From assembly GCA_017849615.1 (NCBI GenBank), contig JAFIGS010000011.1, positions 248,001 to 312,000 on the forward strand: a stretch of DNA of 64,000 nucleotides, in the 5' to 3' direction. The first letter of the stretch is position 1, and each line of letters starts with the position of its first letter. A program made the translations under genes and the position numbers. Below are positions 32,645 through 42,470 of the stretch, piece by piece. The notes under the pieces were generated by a model, which saw nothing but the letters and a program-made list of their open reading frames with translations, did not search any database and was not told where the DNA came from. The stretch comes from Pseudolabrys sp. (GTDB taxonomy: Bacteria > Pseudomonadota > Alphaproteobacteria > Rhizobiales > Xanthobacteraceae).

Positions 32645-32815
32645 CAGACGAGGAAGGCAGGCCGTCCCGGGCCTTCGAGAACAGGGGCGCTGGCGCATGT
32701 CCGCCGCAATCGGAGCGCTCCCTGCAACCGTCTTCGGCGCTCTTGCCCGCCATCGAATGCGCCTATAATGACGACGGCAATCGTCCCGTCCCGGCCCGTT
32801 CCTGAAGGAGTTTCC

Positions 32816-34033
<1,218 letters not shown>

Positions 34034-34041
34034 AAGGCTCT

Positions 34042-34102
34042 TGTCCCGGACGCGGCGCAGCGCATTTGCGGTGCGCCGCGCTGGCTTTGCTCGGCCGGGA
34101 CA
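34042..34102. repeat. Palindromic repeat, TGTCCCGG family
   Basis: TGTCCCGGACGCGGCGCAGC pairs with its mirror ending GGCCGGGACA, enclosing an inner GCGGTGCGCCGC segment. The ends resemble those of the insert between addB and addA (1147-1316). Confidence 0.75.
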
Positions 34103-34113
34103 GGTGAAGTGAA

Positions 34114-34884
34114 ATGACCCTCGCCACCGCGCTCATGCTCTTTCTCGCCGGCATCGGCGGCGGTGTGCTGACGTCGCTGGTCGGCGGCGCCGCGGTCATC
34201 ACCTATCCGGCGCTGATCGCGACCGGCCTGCCGCCCCACACCGCCGTGTGCTGCAACATGGTGGCGTCGTTTCCCGGCTCGTTTTTCGCCGCGTTGTCCG
34301 ACCGCCGCCAGCTGCCGCCCCTCGATCGCGCATTCGCCGGCATGATCGTCGCCTCGTGTGTCGGCGCGGCGCTCGGCGCGCTGCTGCTGCTGGCGACGCC
34401 GCAGCGCGTGTTCGCCTTTCTGGTGCCGCCGCTGCTCGGCTTCGCCACCGTGCTGTTCGCCTTCGCCGGGCCGATCGGCAACTGGCTGCGCGCGCGCGCC
34501 GAGGCGAGGGGCCGCTCCATCGACTTCAGCGTCACCAATCTGAAAATGCTGCTGCCGGTGTCGTTCTACGGCGGCTATTTCGGCGCCGGCGTCGGCGTGC
34601 TGATCCTCGCCGTGATGTCGATTGCCACCCGCGGCGATTATCGCTCGGCCAATGTCGCGAAGAATCTCGTCACCAGCCTCAACACCGGCGCCGCCGCGGT
34701 GGTCTTCATCGCCAAGGGCGCGGTGATCTGGTTGCCGGCCCTGGTGATGATGGCCGGCACGATCATCGGCGGCCAGATCGGTGCCGCGCTCGCCAAAACC
34801 GCGCCGCGTCACGTCATGCGCATCGCCGTCACCGCGGTCGGCGCGCTGCTGACGGTCTATTTCGCGTGGGAGTACTGGTTCTGA
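34114..34884 (+). CDS. TauE/SafE-family membrane exporter
   Basis: A 256-aa integral membrane protein with about eight hydrophobic segments. Family features are the N-terminal GIGGGVLTSLVGGAAVITYPAL, the mid-protein repeat GGYFGAGVGVLILAVMS and AKNLVTSLNTGAAAVVF. TauE/SafE proteins are thought to move sulfonates, sulfite or other organic anions. No sulfur genes are next to it, so the substrate is unknown. Separated from gcdH by a palindromic repeat. Confidence 0.9.
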   Translation: MTLATALMLFLAGIGGGVLTSLVGGAAVITYPALIATGLPPHTAVCCNMVASFPGSFFAALSDRRQLPPLDRAFAGMIVASCVGAALGALLLLATPQRVFAFLVPPLLGFATVLFAFAGPIGNWLRARAEARGRSIDFSVTNLKMLLPVSFYGGYFGAGVGVLILAVMSIATRGDYRSANVAKNLVTSLNTGAAAVVFIAKGAVIWLPALVMMAGTIIGGQIGAALAKTAPRHVMRIAVTAVGALLTVYFAWEYWF

Positions 34885-35724
34885 TCAGGCCAGCGAAGCG
34901 GTGTGCCGCGCCATCTCGGCGATACGTCCGGTCATCGGGCTATGCGCGTCGGTGAGCGGATCGAGCACCGTGAAATGGTTGGCGCCGTCGATCGGCACAT
35001 AACGGGTTTTGGCGCCGCGCCGGCCCCATTCCTCGGCGATGGTCCTGCTCTGCCGCAGAAACTCGTCCGATTCGATGCCGCCGACCGCCGCATCGAGCAT
35101 CGCGCCCTGCGGCACCTTCCAAAGCAGCGGCGATACGCGGCGCGCTTCGGCGTCGTCGAGTTTGAGGTCCTTGTTGAACGACACCTGCGTCAGCGGCGAC
35201 AGATCGAATACGCCGGAAATCGCGTAGCCGGCGGGTACAAGATCGGCGGGAGCGGACGGTTCGATGCTCTTCCAGTCTGTCGCGATCATGCAGGCGGTCA
35301 GGTGTCCGCCCGCCGAATGGCCGTAAACGGTGATGCGCTTCGAGTGCATGCGCCACAACATCAGACACGCGGCGCGCATCTGCTCGGTGATCGTGGCAAT
35401 CGAGACGGTCGGGCACAGATCGTAGCCGGCCACCGCGACGTCGATGCCGTTCTCGTTGAGCCCCTTGGCCATCTGGCTGAACGTTACCGGCGACAATGCG
35501 CGCCACCAGCCACCATGAATGAACATGGCGAGCGGCGCATCCGCCTCGCCGGACGGAAAGAAATCGATGGTCTGCCGCGCCGACGGCCCGTATTTGAGGC
35601 CGATCTGCGCGCCCCTGGCGGCGTCGCGATAGGCCGCGGCTTCGGCGTCCCAGCGCGCGAAAATCTGCGGATGTTCCGGCACGCGGGCGCGGTTGTCGTA
35701 TTCTTTCTCGTAATCGATGGCCAT
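34885..35724 (-). CDS. Alpha/beta hydrolase, kynurenine formamidase-like
   Basis: A 279-aa alpha/beta hydrolase with oxyanion motif HGGWW (70-74), nucleophile Ser137 in YGHSAGGH and a late His in DGANHFTVLDPL. This arrangement is typical of the arylformamidase/esterase group, which includes KynB-like enzymes. I start at ATG 35724 (MAIDYEKEY), preceded by GGAGA. It ends 1 bp after the convergent TauE gene. The substrate cannot be fixed from sequence. Confidence 0.87.
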   Translation of the reverse strand: MAIDYEKEYDNRARVPEHPQIFARWDAEAAAYRDAARGAQIGLKYGPSARQTIDFFPSGEADAPLAMFIHGGWWRALSPVTFSQMAKGLNENGIDVAVAGYDLCPTVSIATITEQMRAACLMLWRMHSKRITVYGHSAGGHLTACMIATDWKSIEPSAPADLVPAGYAISGVFDLSPLTQVSFNKDLKLDDAEARRVSPLLWKVPQGAMLDAAVGGIESDEFLRQSRTIAEEWGRRGAKTRYVPIDGANHFTVLDPLTDAHSPMTGRIAEMARHTASLA

Positions 35725-35772
35725 CGCGGTCTCTCCCGGTTCCGCGCGGACACTGGCGTATCGAATGGCGTC

Positions 35773-35787
35773 GTTCAAGGGACGTGC
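35773..35787 (+). promoter_or_regulatory. SOS-box-like site upstream of mmcB
   Basis: GTTC-AAGGGAC-GTGC, one mismatch to the alphaproteobacterial LexA consensus GTTC-N7-GTTC, 32 bp before the mmcB start. Confidence 0.4.
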
Positions 35788-35818
35788 GGGCATGGCTCCA
35801 ATGGGCTACAGTTGCTCC

Positions 35819-36304
35819 ATGTCCGCTCTCATCAAACCTGTGTCCCTGCCGGTGGACGGCCGGCAGTCGGAAACGGCGCTCGCCGTGGCGCGCGGCACCG
35901 CGCGGCTGCTCTATGCGCACGGCTTCTGCGTCGTCAGCGAACTGCCGCTGCCCTCCGGCCGCCGTGCCGATCTGACGGCGGTGAGCGCCAACGGCGAGGT
36001 CTGGATCGTCGAGATCAAATCGTCGGTCGCCGATTTCCGCGCCGATCAGAAATGGCAGGATTATCGCGCGCACTGCGACCGGCTGTTCTTCGCCACCGCG
36101 CAGGATGTGCCGTGCGAGATCTTCCCGCCCGACACCGGCCTGATCGTGGCCGATGCCTTCGGCGCGGCATTTTATTGCGAAGCGCCCGAGCACAAACTCG
36201 CCGCCGCGACGCGCAAATCGATGCTGTTGCTGATCGCGCGCGCCGCCGCACTGCGGCTGCAATCGCTCATCGACCCGAATGGGCCTTACGCCGAAATGAT
36301 CTAG
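35819..36304 (+). CDS. mmcB: MmcB-family DNA repair nuclease-like protein
   Basis: A 161-aa protein of the MmcB family, first recognised in Caulobacter as a damage-tolerance factor. It has the PD-(D/E)XK nuclease pattern: RRADLTAVSANGEVWIVEIKSS with Asp51, Glu65 and Lys67. In relatives it is SOS-induced, and a LexA-like box lies upstream here. The start at 35819 (MSALIKPVSL) is chosen over ATGs at 35792 and 35801 because the family similarity begins near it. It is divergent from the hydrolase and followed by a strong terminator. Confidence 0.85.
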   Translation: MSALIKPVSLPVDGRQSETALAVARGTARLLYAHGFCVVSELPLPSGRRADLTAVSANGEVWIVEIKSSVADFRADQKWQDYRAHCDRLFFATAQDVPCEIFPPDTGLIVADAFGAAFYCEAPEHKLAAATRKSMLLLIARAAALRLQSLIDPNGPYAEMI

Positions 36305-36313
36305 CCGCAAAAG

Positions 36314-36342
36314 AAAATGGCCGGGACAAGCCCGGCCATTTT
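36314..36342. terminator. Bidirectional terminator between mmcB and actR
   Basis: Perfect 12-bp stem AAAATGGCCGGG / CCCGGCCATTTT with loop ACAAG. A runs on one side and T runs on the other make it work on both strands for these convergent genes. Confidence 0.93.
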
Positions 36343-36363
36343 AACTTTGCAAGAGCAGCAGAC

Positions 36364-36960
36364 TTATCGCGGCGCGCGCTTCGCCAAAATCCGCTGCAGT
36401 GTACGGCGGTGCATGTTGAGCCGGCGCGCGGTTTCCGAAACGTTGCGGCCGCACAGTTCGTAGATGCGCTGGATGTGCTCCCAGCGCACGCGGTCGGCGG
36501 ACATCGGATTTTCCGGCGGCTCGATCTTCGGGCTCTCATGCGCGAGCAGCGCGGCGAGCACGTCGTCGGCGTCGACGGGTTTGGCGAGATAATCGACGGC
36601 GCCGAGCTTCACCGCGGTCACGGCGGTGGCGATGTTGCCGTAGCCGGTGAGGATGATGCCGCGCGCTTCGGGCCGCTGCTTCTTGAGCGCGGAGATGACG
36701 TCGAGGCCGTTGCCGTCGCCCAGACGCATGTCGACCACGGCGAAAGCCGGCGCGGAGCGATCGACCTGCATCAGGCCATCGGACACCGACTCGGCGGTCG
36801 TGACCTCGAAGCCGCGCTGCTCCAGCGCCTTGGCGAGGCGCTGCAGGAACGACTTGTCGTCTTCGACGATGAGAACCGAGCGATCGGCAATGTTGTCGAG
36901 CGGCAGCGGTGCTTCAATCGTTTCGGCGGCGGCGAGATCCATGCGGTCAATTTCCTCCAT
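36364..36960 (-). CDS. actR: ActR/RegA redox response regulator
   Basis: A 198-aa response regulator of the RegA/ActR/PrrA family, the partner of the membrane sensor encoded just upstream. Receiver: acidic EDD near 33-35, phosphoacceptor Asp77 (VVDMRLGDG) and Lys127 (YLAKPV). The C-terminal Fis-like HTH (GRNVSETARRLNMHRRTLQRILAK) is almost invariant in the family. It globally controls genes for respiration, carbon and nitrogen fixation and acid tolerance. ATG 36960 is used; a GTG one codon earlier is possible. Confidence 0.95.
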   Translation of the reverse strand: MEEIDRMDLAAAETIEAPLPLDNIADRSVLIVEDDKSFLQRLAKALEQRGFEVTTAESVSDGLMQVDRSAPAFAVVDMRLGDGNGLDVISALKKQRPEARGIILTGYGNIATAVTAVKLGAVDYLAKPVDADDVLAALLAHESPKIEPPENPMSADRVRWEHIQRIYELCGRNVSETARRLNMHRRTLQRILAKRAPR

Positions 36961-37001
36961 CACATTCTATGCTTGTAATACATAGGTTTTATATGGCGAA
37001 A

Positions 37002-38324
37002 TCAAGTCGCGGTGAGGCCGGCGGTGCGCTCGAAATCGGCTCTGTGCCAGCGCAATTTGATGATTGCGCCGTGCTTCGGGGTCAACTGGTTGGCAAAAGT
37101 GATCGTCGCGCCGGAGCGTTCCAGCAGCGTCTTGGCGATGAAGAAGCCGAGCCCCAGTCCGACGGGCTGGTCGTCCTTGCCGTCCGGCTTCCTGCGGCGA
37201 GTCGTCACATATGGCTCGCCGATGCGCGCCAGCACGTCCGACGCAAAACCCGGGCCGTCGTCCGTGATGGTGATCTCGAGCGTGGCATCGTCCCATTGCG
37301 TGACGACATCAACCCGCTCACGGGCGAAATCGACGGCGTTCTCGAGGAGGTTGCCGAGGCCATAGACAATCGCCGGATTGCGCGCGCCGACCGGTTCCGA
37401 CTCTCGTTCGGACGGCGCGCTTACGGCGATGGTGACGTCGAAATCGCGATGTGGCGCGACCACCTCTTCGATCAGCGAGGTCACCGGCGTGCGATCGAAC
37501 GGCGCGCCGGTCGAAGACAGTTCGGTGATCTTCGACAAGATCTCGCGGCAGCGCGACGCCTGGCTGCGCAGCAGCCGGACGTCGTCGCCGTGAGGCGCGT
37601 CGGCCGGAATGGCGTTCTCGAGTTCCTTGGCGATGACCGAGATGGTGGAGAGCGGCGTGCCGAGTTCGTGCGCTGCGGCGGCGGCGAGACCGTCGAGCTG
37701 CGACAGATGCTGCTCGCGGAGCATCACCAGTTCCGTCGCCGACAGCGCGTCGGCGAGTTGCCGCGATTCCTCGGTGATCTGCCACGCATAGACGCCGATG
37801 AAGCCGATGGCGAGCAGGATCGAGAGCCAGACGCCGGCCATGTAGATCGGCGGCAGCCGCAGAGGATCGGCGTCATCCCACGGCAGCGGATAGTGCACGA
37901 ACACCAGCAGCGTCGCGCAGGCGATGGCGAAGACGCCGATCATCACCGTGAAGCGTGGTGGCAGCGCGGTCGCGGACAGCAGCACCGGCCCGAGGAACAG
38001 GAAGGCGAAGGGGTTCTGCAAGCCGCCGGTGAGATAGAGGAGCACCGCGAGTTCGGCGACGTCGAAGGCAAGCAGCCAGGCGGCGCGGTCCGGCTCGAGA
38101 CGCTGCGTGAGGTGGAAGCGCAGCCGCAGCGCGACGTTGAGCCAGGCCGAGAGCGCAATGGCGGCAAGACAGGTCCACAGCGGCAGCGGAAATTCGAGGA
38201 CGAAGTAGACGACCAGGACGGCGGTGGTCTGCCCGATGACGGCAAGCCAGCGCAGACGCACCAGGGTGTCGAGGCGCACATTGCGGCGGGGATGGTGTTG
38301 GGCGAGTTCAAGGGCGGGAGGCAT
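37002..38324 (-). CDS. actS: ActS/RegB membrane redox sensor kinase
   Basis: A 440-aa sensor kinase with about six transmembrane helices (residues 25-185). It carries the ubiquinone-binding heptapeptide GGLQNPF (100-106), the H-box His219 (AAAAHELGTPLS) and redox-active Cys259 (SQASRCREIL), the three marks of RegB/ActS. The HATPase motifs are NLLENAVDF, DDGPGF and GLGLGFFIAK. It autophosphorylates under reducing conditions and passes phosphate to ActR, encoded 41 bp downstream on the same strand. Confidence 0.95.
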   Translation of the reverse strand: MPPALELAQHHPRRNVRLDTLVRLRWLAVIGQTTAVLVVYFVLEFPLPLWTCLAAIALSAWLNVALRLRFHLTQRLEPDRAAWLLAFDVAELAVLLYLTGGLQNPFAFLFLGPVLLSATALPPRFTVMIGVFAIACATLLVFVHYPLPWDDADPLRLPPIYMAGVWLSILLAIGFIGVYAWQITEESRQLADALSATELVMLREQHLSQLDGLAAAAAHELGTPLSTISVIAKELENAIPADAPHGDDVRLLRSQASRCREILSKITELSSTGAPFDRTPVTSLIEEVVAPHRDFDVTIAVSAPSERESEPVGARNPAIVYGLGNLLENAVDFARERVDVVTQWDDATLEITITDDGPGFASDVLARIGEPYVTTRRRKPDGKDDQPVGLGLGFFIAKTLLERSGATITFANQLTPKHGAIIKLRWHRADFERTAGLTAT

Positions 38325-38428
38325 GAGGGCAACCTTAGCCCAAACCAGGCGAAATTGCCGGTTCGTGTTGGCCCTTGCGTCCGGGGCGGCGGAAGGTCAC
38401 ATCTGGCGTGAATGTCCGGGAATTCCCT

Positions 38429-39190
38429 ATGGATACAACCACCCCGGCGGCGATCGCCGTCGATAACCTCGTCAAGCGCTACAAGGCCGCCACGGCGGTG
38501 GACGGCATCACCTTCCACATCGCGCCAGGATCGGTGACGGGCCTGCTCGGCGGCAACGGCGCCGGCAAGACCACGACCATCGCCACCATCATGGGCCTCG
38601 TCACCCCGACGTCAGGGACCGTCCGGGTGCTGGGTGCGACCATGCCGGCGGAGCGATACCGCGTTTTGCACCGCATGAATTTCGAGAGCCCTTACGTCGA
38701 CATGCCGATGCGGCTCACGGTGCGACAGAACCTCACCGTGTTCGCTCAGCTTTACGGTGTCGCTGACATGAAGGCGCGGATTGCTGCTTTGGCGTCCGAG
38801 CTGGATCTCACCGAATTCGTCGACCGCCCGACCGGCAAACTCTCGGCGGGCCAGAAGACGCGCGTGTCGCTGGCCAAGTCGCTGCTCAACCGGCCGGACG
38901 TGCTGCTTCTCGATGAGCCGACGGCCTCGCTCGATCCCGACACCGCGGACTGGGTGCGCGGCCATCTGGAAAGGTATCGCGCCGAAACCGGCGCCACCAT
39001 CCTGCTCGCCTCACACAACATGAATGAAGTCGAGCGGCTGTGCGATCGCGTCATCATCATGAAGCGCGGTCGCGTCGAGGACGATGACACGCCGCAGAAT
39101 TTGCTGTCGCGCTACGGCCGCGAGAATCTCGAAGAGGTGTTTCTCGACGTCGCCCGCGGGCGCGGTGAGAAGCGGGAGACGGTGGGATGA
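38429..39190 (+). CDS. ABC-2 exporter ATPase
   Basis: A 253-aa ABC ATPase: Walker A GGNGAGKT (41-48), signature LSAGQKTRVSLAKSL, Walker B LLLDEPTASLD and switch His in LLASHNMNEVERLC. The C-terminal segment LEEVFLDVARG is usual in exporters of the NodI/CcmA-like ABC-2 group. The ATG at 38429 is chosen from the alignment start. Its permease follows after a repeat-filled 129-bp gap. Divergent from actS. Substrate unknown. Confidence 0.92.
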   Translation: MDTTTPAAIAVDNLVKRYKAATAVDGITFHIAPGSVTGLLGGNGAGKTTTIATIMGLVTPTSGTVRVLGATMPAERYRVLHRMNFESPYVDMPMRLTVRQNLTVFAQLYGVADMKARIAALASELDLTEFVDRPTGKLSAGQKTRVSLAKSLLNRPDVLLLDEPTASLDPDTADWVRGHLERYRAETGATILLASHNMNEVERLCDRVIIMKRGRVEDDDTPQNLLSRYGRENLEEVFLDVARGRGEKRETVG

Positions 39191-39200
39191 ATAACCGTCT

Positions 39201-39304
39201 GTCGTCCCGGGCGAACGAGCGCTTGCGAGTGAGGCCCGGGACCCATAGTCACCGGACTATGGATAGCTCACGGCGTATGGGTCCCCGCTTTCGCGGGGAC
39301 GACA
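39201..39304. repeat. Palindromic repeat, composite TCCCCGC/TCCCGGG family
   Basis: Begins GTCGTCCCGGGCGAACG and ends CGCGGGGACGAC. It is the reverse-complement arrangement of the element at 54407-54499, sharing CACGGCGTATGGGTCC. It lies between the ABC ATPase and permease genes. Confidence 0.8.
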
Positions 39305-39319
39305 AACTCGAGCGCGGCA

Positions 39320-40144
39320 ATGAATAGCAATCCCTCCGCCGCCCCAATCACCTTCTCCCCCTACCGTGTCGGCGCGATGGTCCGCCGCTACTGGTATCTG
39401 CTGGTCTCGTCGTGGCCGCGGCTGCTCGACCTCGTGTACTGGCCGGCGGTGCAGATGCTGATGTGGGGTTTCCTGCAGATGTATGTGTCCAAGAACGCCG
39501 GCTTCGCCGCCGGCGCGGCGGGCACCTTTATCGGCGCCGTGCTGCTGTGGGATATCCTTTTTCGCGGGCAGCTGGGCTTCTCGATTTCGTTTCTCGAGGA
39601 GATGTGGGCGCGCAATCTCGGTAACCTGATGATGTCGCCGCTGCGCTCGACCGAATTCGTTGCTGCGCTGATGATCATGAGCCTGATCCGCCTGGCGATC
39701 GGCATGATCCCGGTGACCTTCATGGCCATGGCCTTCTTCGGCTTCAACCTATGGGGCCTCGGGCTGGCGCTGGCGGCGTTCTTCGTCAATCTCATCCTGA
39801 CGAGTTGGGCGATCGGCATATTCGTTGCCGGTCTGCTGCTGAGAAACGGCATGGGCGCGGAAAGCATGGCGTGGACCATCATGTTCCTGTTTCTGCCGCT
39901 GACCTGCGTTTATTATCCGGTGTCGGTGCTGCCGGACTGGCTGCAATACGTTGCGTGGAGCCTGCCGCCCACCTATGTCTTCGAGGGCATGCGGGCGCTG
40001 CTGATCGATCAGGTATTCCGTTCCGACCTGATGATCGAAGCCTTCGCCTTCAACGTGGCCTTGTTTGCTGCGGCCGCTTACGCCTTCATCCGCCTGCTGG
40101 AGAGCGCGAGGGTCAACGGCTCGCTGATGCAGACCGGCGAATAG
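39320..40144 (+). CDS. ABC-2 type permease
   Basis: A 274-aa membrane protein with about six transmembrane helices and the ABC-2 core: WARNLGNLMMSPLRSTEFVAAL, a mid-protein IGMIPVTFMAMAFFG and the C-terminal TCVYYPVSVLPDWLQYVAWSLPPTYVFEGMR, which includes the signature Pro-rich loop. Works with the ATPase encoded just upstream. Substrate unknown. Confidence 0.92.
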   Translation: MNSNPSAAPITFSPYRVGAMVRRYWYLLVSSWPRLLDLVYWPAVQMLMWGFLQMYVSKNAGFAAGAAGTFIGAVLLWDILFRGQLGFSISFLEEMWARNLGNLMMSPLRSTEFVAALMIMSLIRLAIGMIPVTFMAMAFFGFNLWGLGLALAAFFVNLILTSWAIGIFVAGLLLRNGMGAESMAWTIMFLFLPLTCVYYPVSVLPDWLQYVAWSLPPTYVFEGMRALLIDQVFRSDLMIEAFAFNVALFAAAAYAFIRLLESARVNGSLMQTGE

Positions 40145-40272
40145 CGTTAAATATATGTAATTATTATGTTATTTAGCGCGTAAACCCGAATCTCATACTT
40201 GTGCGTTATGTTGACGCGGTGCGTCAAAACCGACAGTGTGCCGCGGTGAACGAAGAGCCGGAACCCGACCTG

Positions 40273-41601
40273 ATGCCCATAGGTGAATTCGACGGAGCGG
40301 CAGCAATGCCGTCCGGCAACGGCGGCGCGCTTTCCGCTCCGCTCTACTGGCTCTACGAAATGGGCCACGCCGCGCTCGATCCCTCGCGCCGCATGGCCGA
40401 TGCGACCCGGCTTTTCTTCCGCAATCCCGGCAATCCGCTCGCGCACACGACCTACGGCAAGTCGATGGCCGCCGCCGCGGAGCTGTTCGAACGTACAACG
40501 CGCATCTACGGCAAACCGGAATGGGGCATCGACGAAACGCTGGTCGGCGGTGCGCGCGCCCCGGTCAACATCAAGGCGGTGTGGGAGCGGCCGTTCTGCC
40601 GGCTGCTGCATTTCGAGCGCGCGTTCGAACATGCGCCGCGCCGGCCGCAGCCCAAGGTTCTGATCGTCGCGCCTCTTTCAGGCCACTACTCCACGCTGCT
40701 GCGCGGCACGGTGGAGGCCTTCCTGCCCAATCATGAGGTCTACATCACCGAATGGCGCAATGCGCGCAACGTGCCGCTTGCCGAAGGCCGGTTCGATCTC
40801 GACGATTACATCGATTACGTGATTTCGATGTGCCACATGCTGCAGGGCGACTGTCATGTCGTGGCCGTCTGTCAGCCCGCGGTGCCGGTGCTGGCGGCGG
40901 TCGCGGTGATGGAAGGCAATGACGACCCTTACGTGCCGCACAGCATGACGTTGATGGGTGGGCCGATCGATACACGCGTCAAGCCGACGGCGGTGAACCA
41001 GCTTGCGCAGAGCAAGGATATCGACTGGTTCCGGCGCAATGTCATCACCAAGGTGCCGTTCCCGCATCCCGGCTTCATGCGCGATGTCTATCCGGGCTTT
41101 CTGCAGCTTTCCGGATTCATGAGCATGAATCTCGACCGTCACCTCGAGGCGCATCGCTCGCTGTTCACCCATCTGGTGAAGGGCGACGGCGACTCGGTGC
41201 AGAAGCATCGCGAGTTCTACGACGAATATCTCGCGGTCATGGACCTGTCGGCCGAGTTCTATCTCCAGACCGTCGAGACCGTCTTCATCAAGCATGCGCT
41301 GCCCAAGGGCGAGATGACCCACCGTGGCATGCCGGTCGACCCGAGCAAGATTCGTCGCGTCGCACTGATGACGGTTGAAGGTGAGCACGACGATATTTCC
41401 GGTCTCGGCCAGACCGAAGCCACGCATGCGCTGTGCCCGAACATTCCGGGCGAGGACAAGGTGCATTACGTGCAGCCGGGCGTCGGACACTACGGCGTGT
41501 TCAACGGTTCGCGTTTCCGCTCCGAGATCCAGCCGCGCATTGCCGACTTCATGCTGTCGCACAATGGCGGCCATGGCGGCGGCAAGAAGCGGGCCGTCTG
41601 A
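40273..41601 (+). CDS. phaZ: Intracellular polyhydroxyalkanoate depolymerase
   Basis: About 442 aa, an alpha/beta-hydrolase depolymerase that mobilises stored PHB granules. The N-terminal YWLYEMGHAALDPSRRMADATR and LLHFERAF are typical of PhaZ. The nucleophile is Cys200 in VAVCQPAVPVLAA, as in the type 1 intracellular enzymes that use Cys instead of Ser; the late His is in GVGHYGVFNGSRF. The start is uncertain: ATG 40273 or 40306, with a GTG at 40201. The AT-rich 40145-40200 probably holds the promoter. Confidence 0.88.
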   Translation: MPIGEFDGAAAMPSGNGGALSAPLYWLYEMGHAALDPSRRMADATRLFFRNPGNPLAHTTYGKSMAAAAELFERTTRIYGKPEWGIDETLVGGARAPVNIKAVWERPFCRLLHFERAFEHAPRRPQPKVLIVAPLSGHYSTLLRGTVEAFLPNHEVYITEWRNARNVPLAEGRFDLDDYIDYVISMCHMLQGDCHVVAVCQPAVPVLAAVAVMEGNDDPYVPHSMTLMGGPIDTRVKPTAVNQLAQSKDIDWFRRNVITKVPFPHPGFMRDVYPGFLQLSGFMSMNLDRHLEAHRSLFTHLVKGDGDSVQKHREFYDEYLAVMDLSAEFYLQTVETVFIKHALPKGEMTHRGMPVDPSKIRRVALMTVEGEHDDISGLGQTEATHALCPNIPGEDKVHYVQPGVGHYGVFNGSRFRSEIQPRIADFMLSHNGGHGGGKKRAV

Positions 41602-41673
41602 TCGGGGCTGATCCGCCGTGCCGTTTGTGGCACAGTAAGGTCGTCGCGAATCTGCCATCGGGCTTCGGCTTCC

Positions 41674-42432
41674 ATGTCGCTTCCTTTCCGCGCGCTTTTC
41701 TCACGCCGCGCCAGCGAACCGTCGGTCATCGCCGTTTCCTTTGGCGGCGAGACGTTCGAAGTGTCGCTGCGCCGGAATGCGCAGGCACGGCGCTATACCT
41801 TGCGCGTGCTGTCGGCGACCCGCGACGTGGTGCTGACCTTGCCGCCGCGCGGCACGCTCAGACAGGCCCGCGATTTCGCCGAGCGCAACGCCGCCTGGAT
41901 CGCCACGCGGCTGGCGAAACTGCCCCGTCCGGTTCCTTTCGCCGACGGCGCGGTGTTGCCACTGCGCGGCGTGCCGCACCGCATTGCGCATCGGCCGCAG
42001 ACCCGCGGCACCGTATGGATTGAGGCTGAGGGCGAAACGGCTTTGCTGTGTGTCGCCGGCGAAACCCCGCATGTCGCGCGCCGCGTTCACGACTATCTCA
42101 GGAAGGAAGCGCGGCGCGATCTCGACATCGCCAGCCGCCGCGCGGCCGGCGCGCTCGGCGTTACGCTCAGGCGCGTCTCGATCCGCGATCAGTCGAGCCG
42201 CTGGGGCTCGTGCTCGACGACCGGCGTGCTGTCCTATTCGTGGCGGCTGATCCTGACGCCGCCTTTCGTGCTCGATTACCTCGCCGCGCACGAAGCCGCG
42301 CATCTCGTCGAGATGAATCACAGCCGCGCCTTCTGGCGGCAGGTCGAGCGCATCTGCCCCGATTTTCGCCGCGCCAAGAGCTGGCTCGACGCCAACGGCG
42401 CGGATTTGCATCGCTATGGCAATGGCGGCTAG
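41674..42432 (+). CDS. YgjP/SprT-like metallopeptidase family protein
   Basis: A 252-aa YgjP-family protein. It has the zinc motif HEAAH (His206, Glu207, His210) with a third His216 in MNHS, after the hallmark SSRWGSCSTTG (175-184) and the preceding helical domain. Family members are thought to be zinc metallopeptidases but are poorly characterised. Followed by the MFS gene after 38 bp on the same strand. Confidence 0.88.
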   Translation: MSLPFRALFSRRASEPSVIAVSFGGETFEVSLRRNAQARRYTLRVLSATRDVVLTLPPRGTLRQARDFAERNAAWIATRLAKLPRPVPFADGAVLPLRGVPHRIAHRPQTRGTVWIEAEGETALLCVAGETPHVARRVHDYLRKEARRDLDIASRRAAGALGVTLRRVSIRDQSSRWGSCSTTGVLSYSWRLILTPPFVLDYLAAHEAAHLVEMNHSRAFWRQVERICPDFRRAKSWLDANGADLHRYGNGG

Positions 42433-42470
42433 GTTCCGCCGCGCCCGCCTCAGGACATCCCGGTAGTCAA

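Larger units (their letters stand above)
32191..32815. other. 625-bp gap between fabI and gcdH
   Basis: No convincing gene. It contains a short GTCATTCCGGG repeat (32217-32256), a GC-rich Arg-coding stretch (32334-32528) that I do not accept as a gene, and a strongly foldable segment (32535-32644). The gcdH Shine-Dalgarno AAGGAG is at 32805-32810. Confidence 0.6.
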
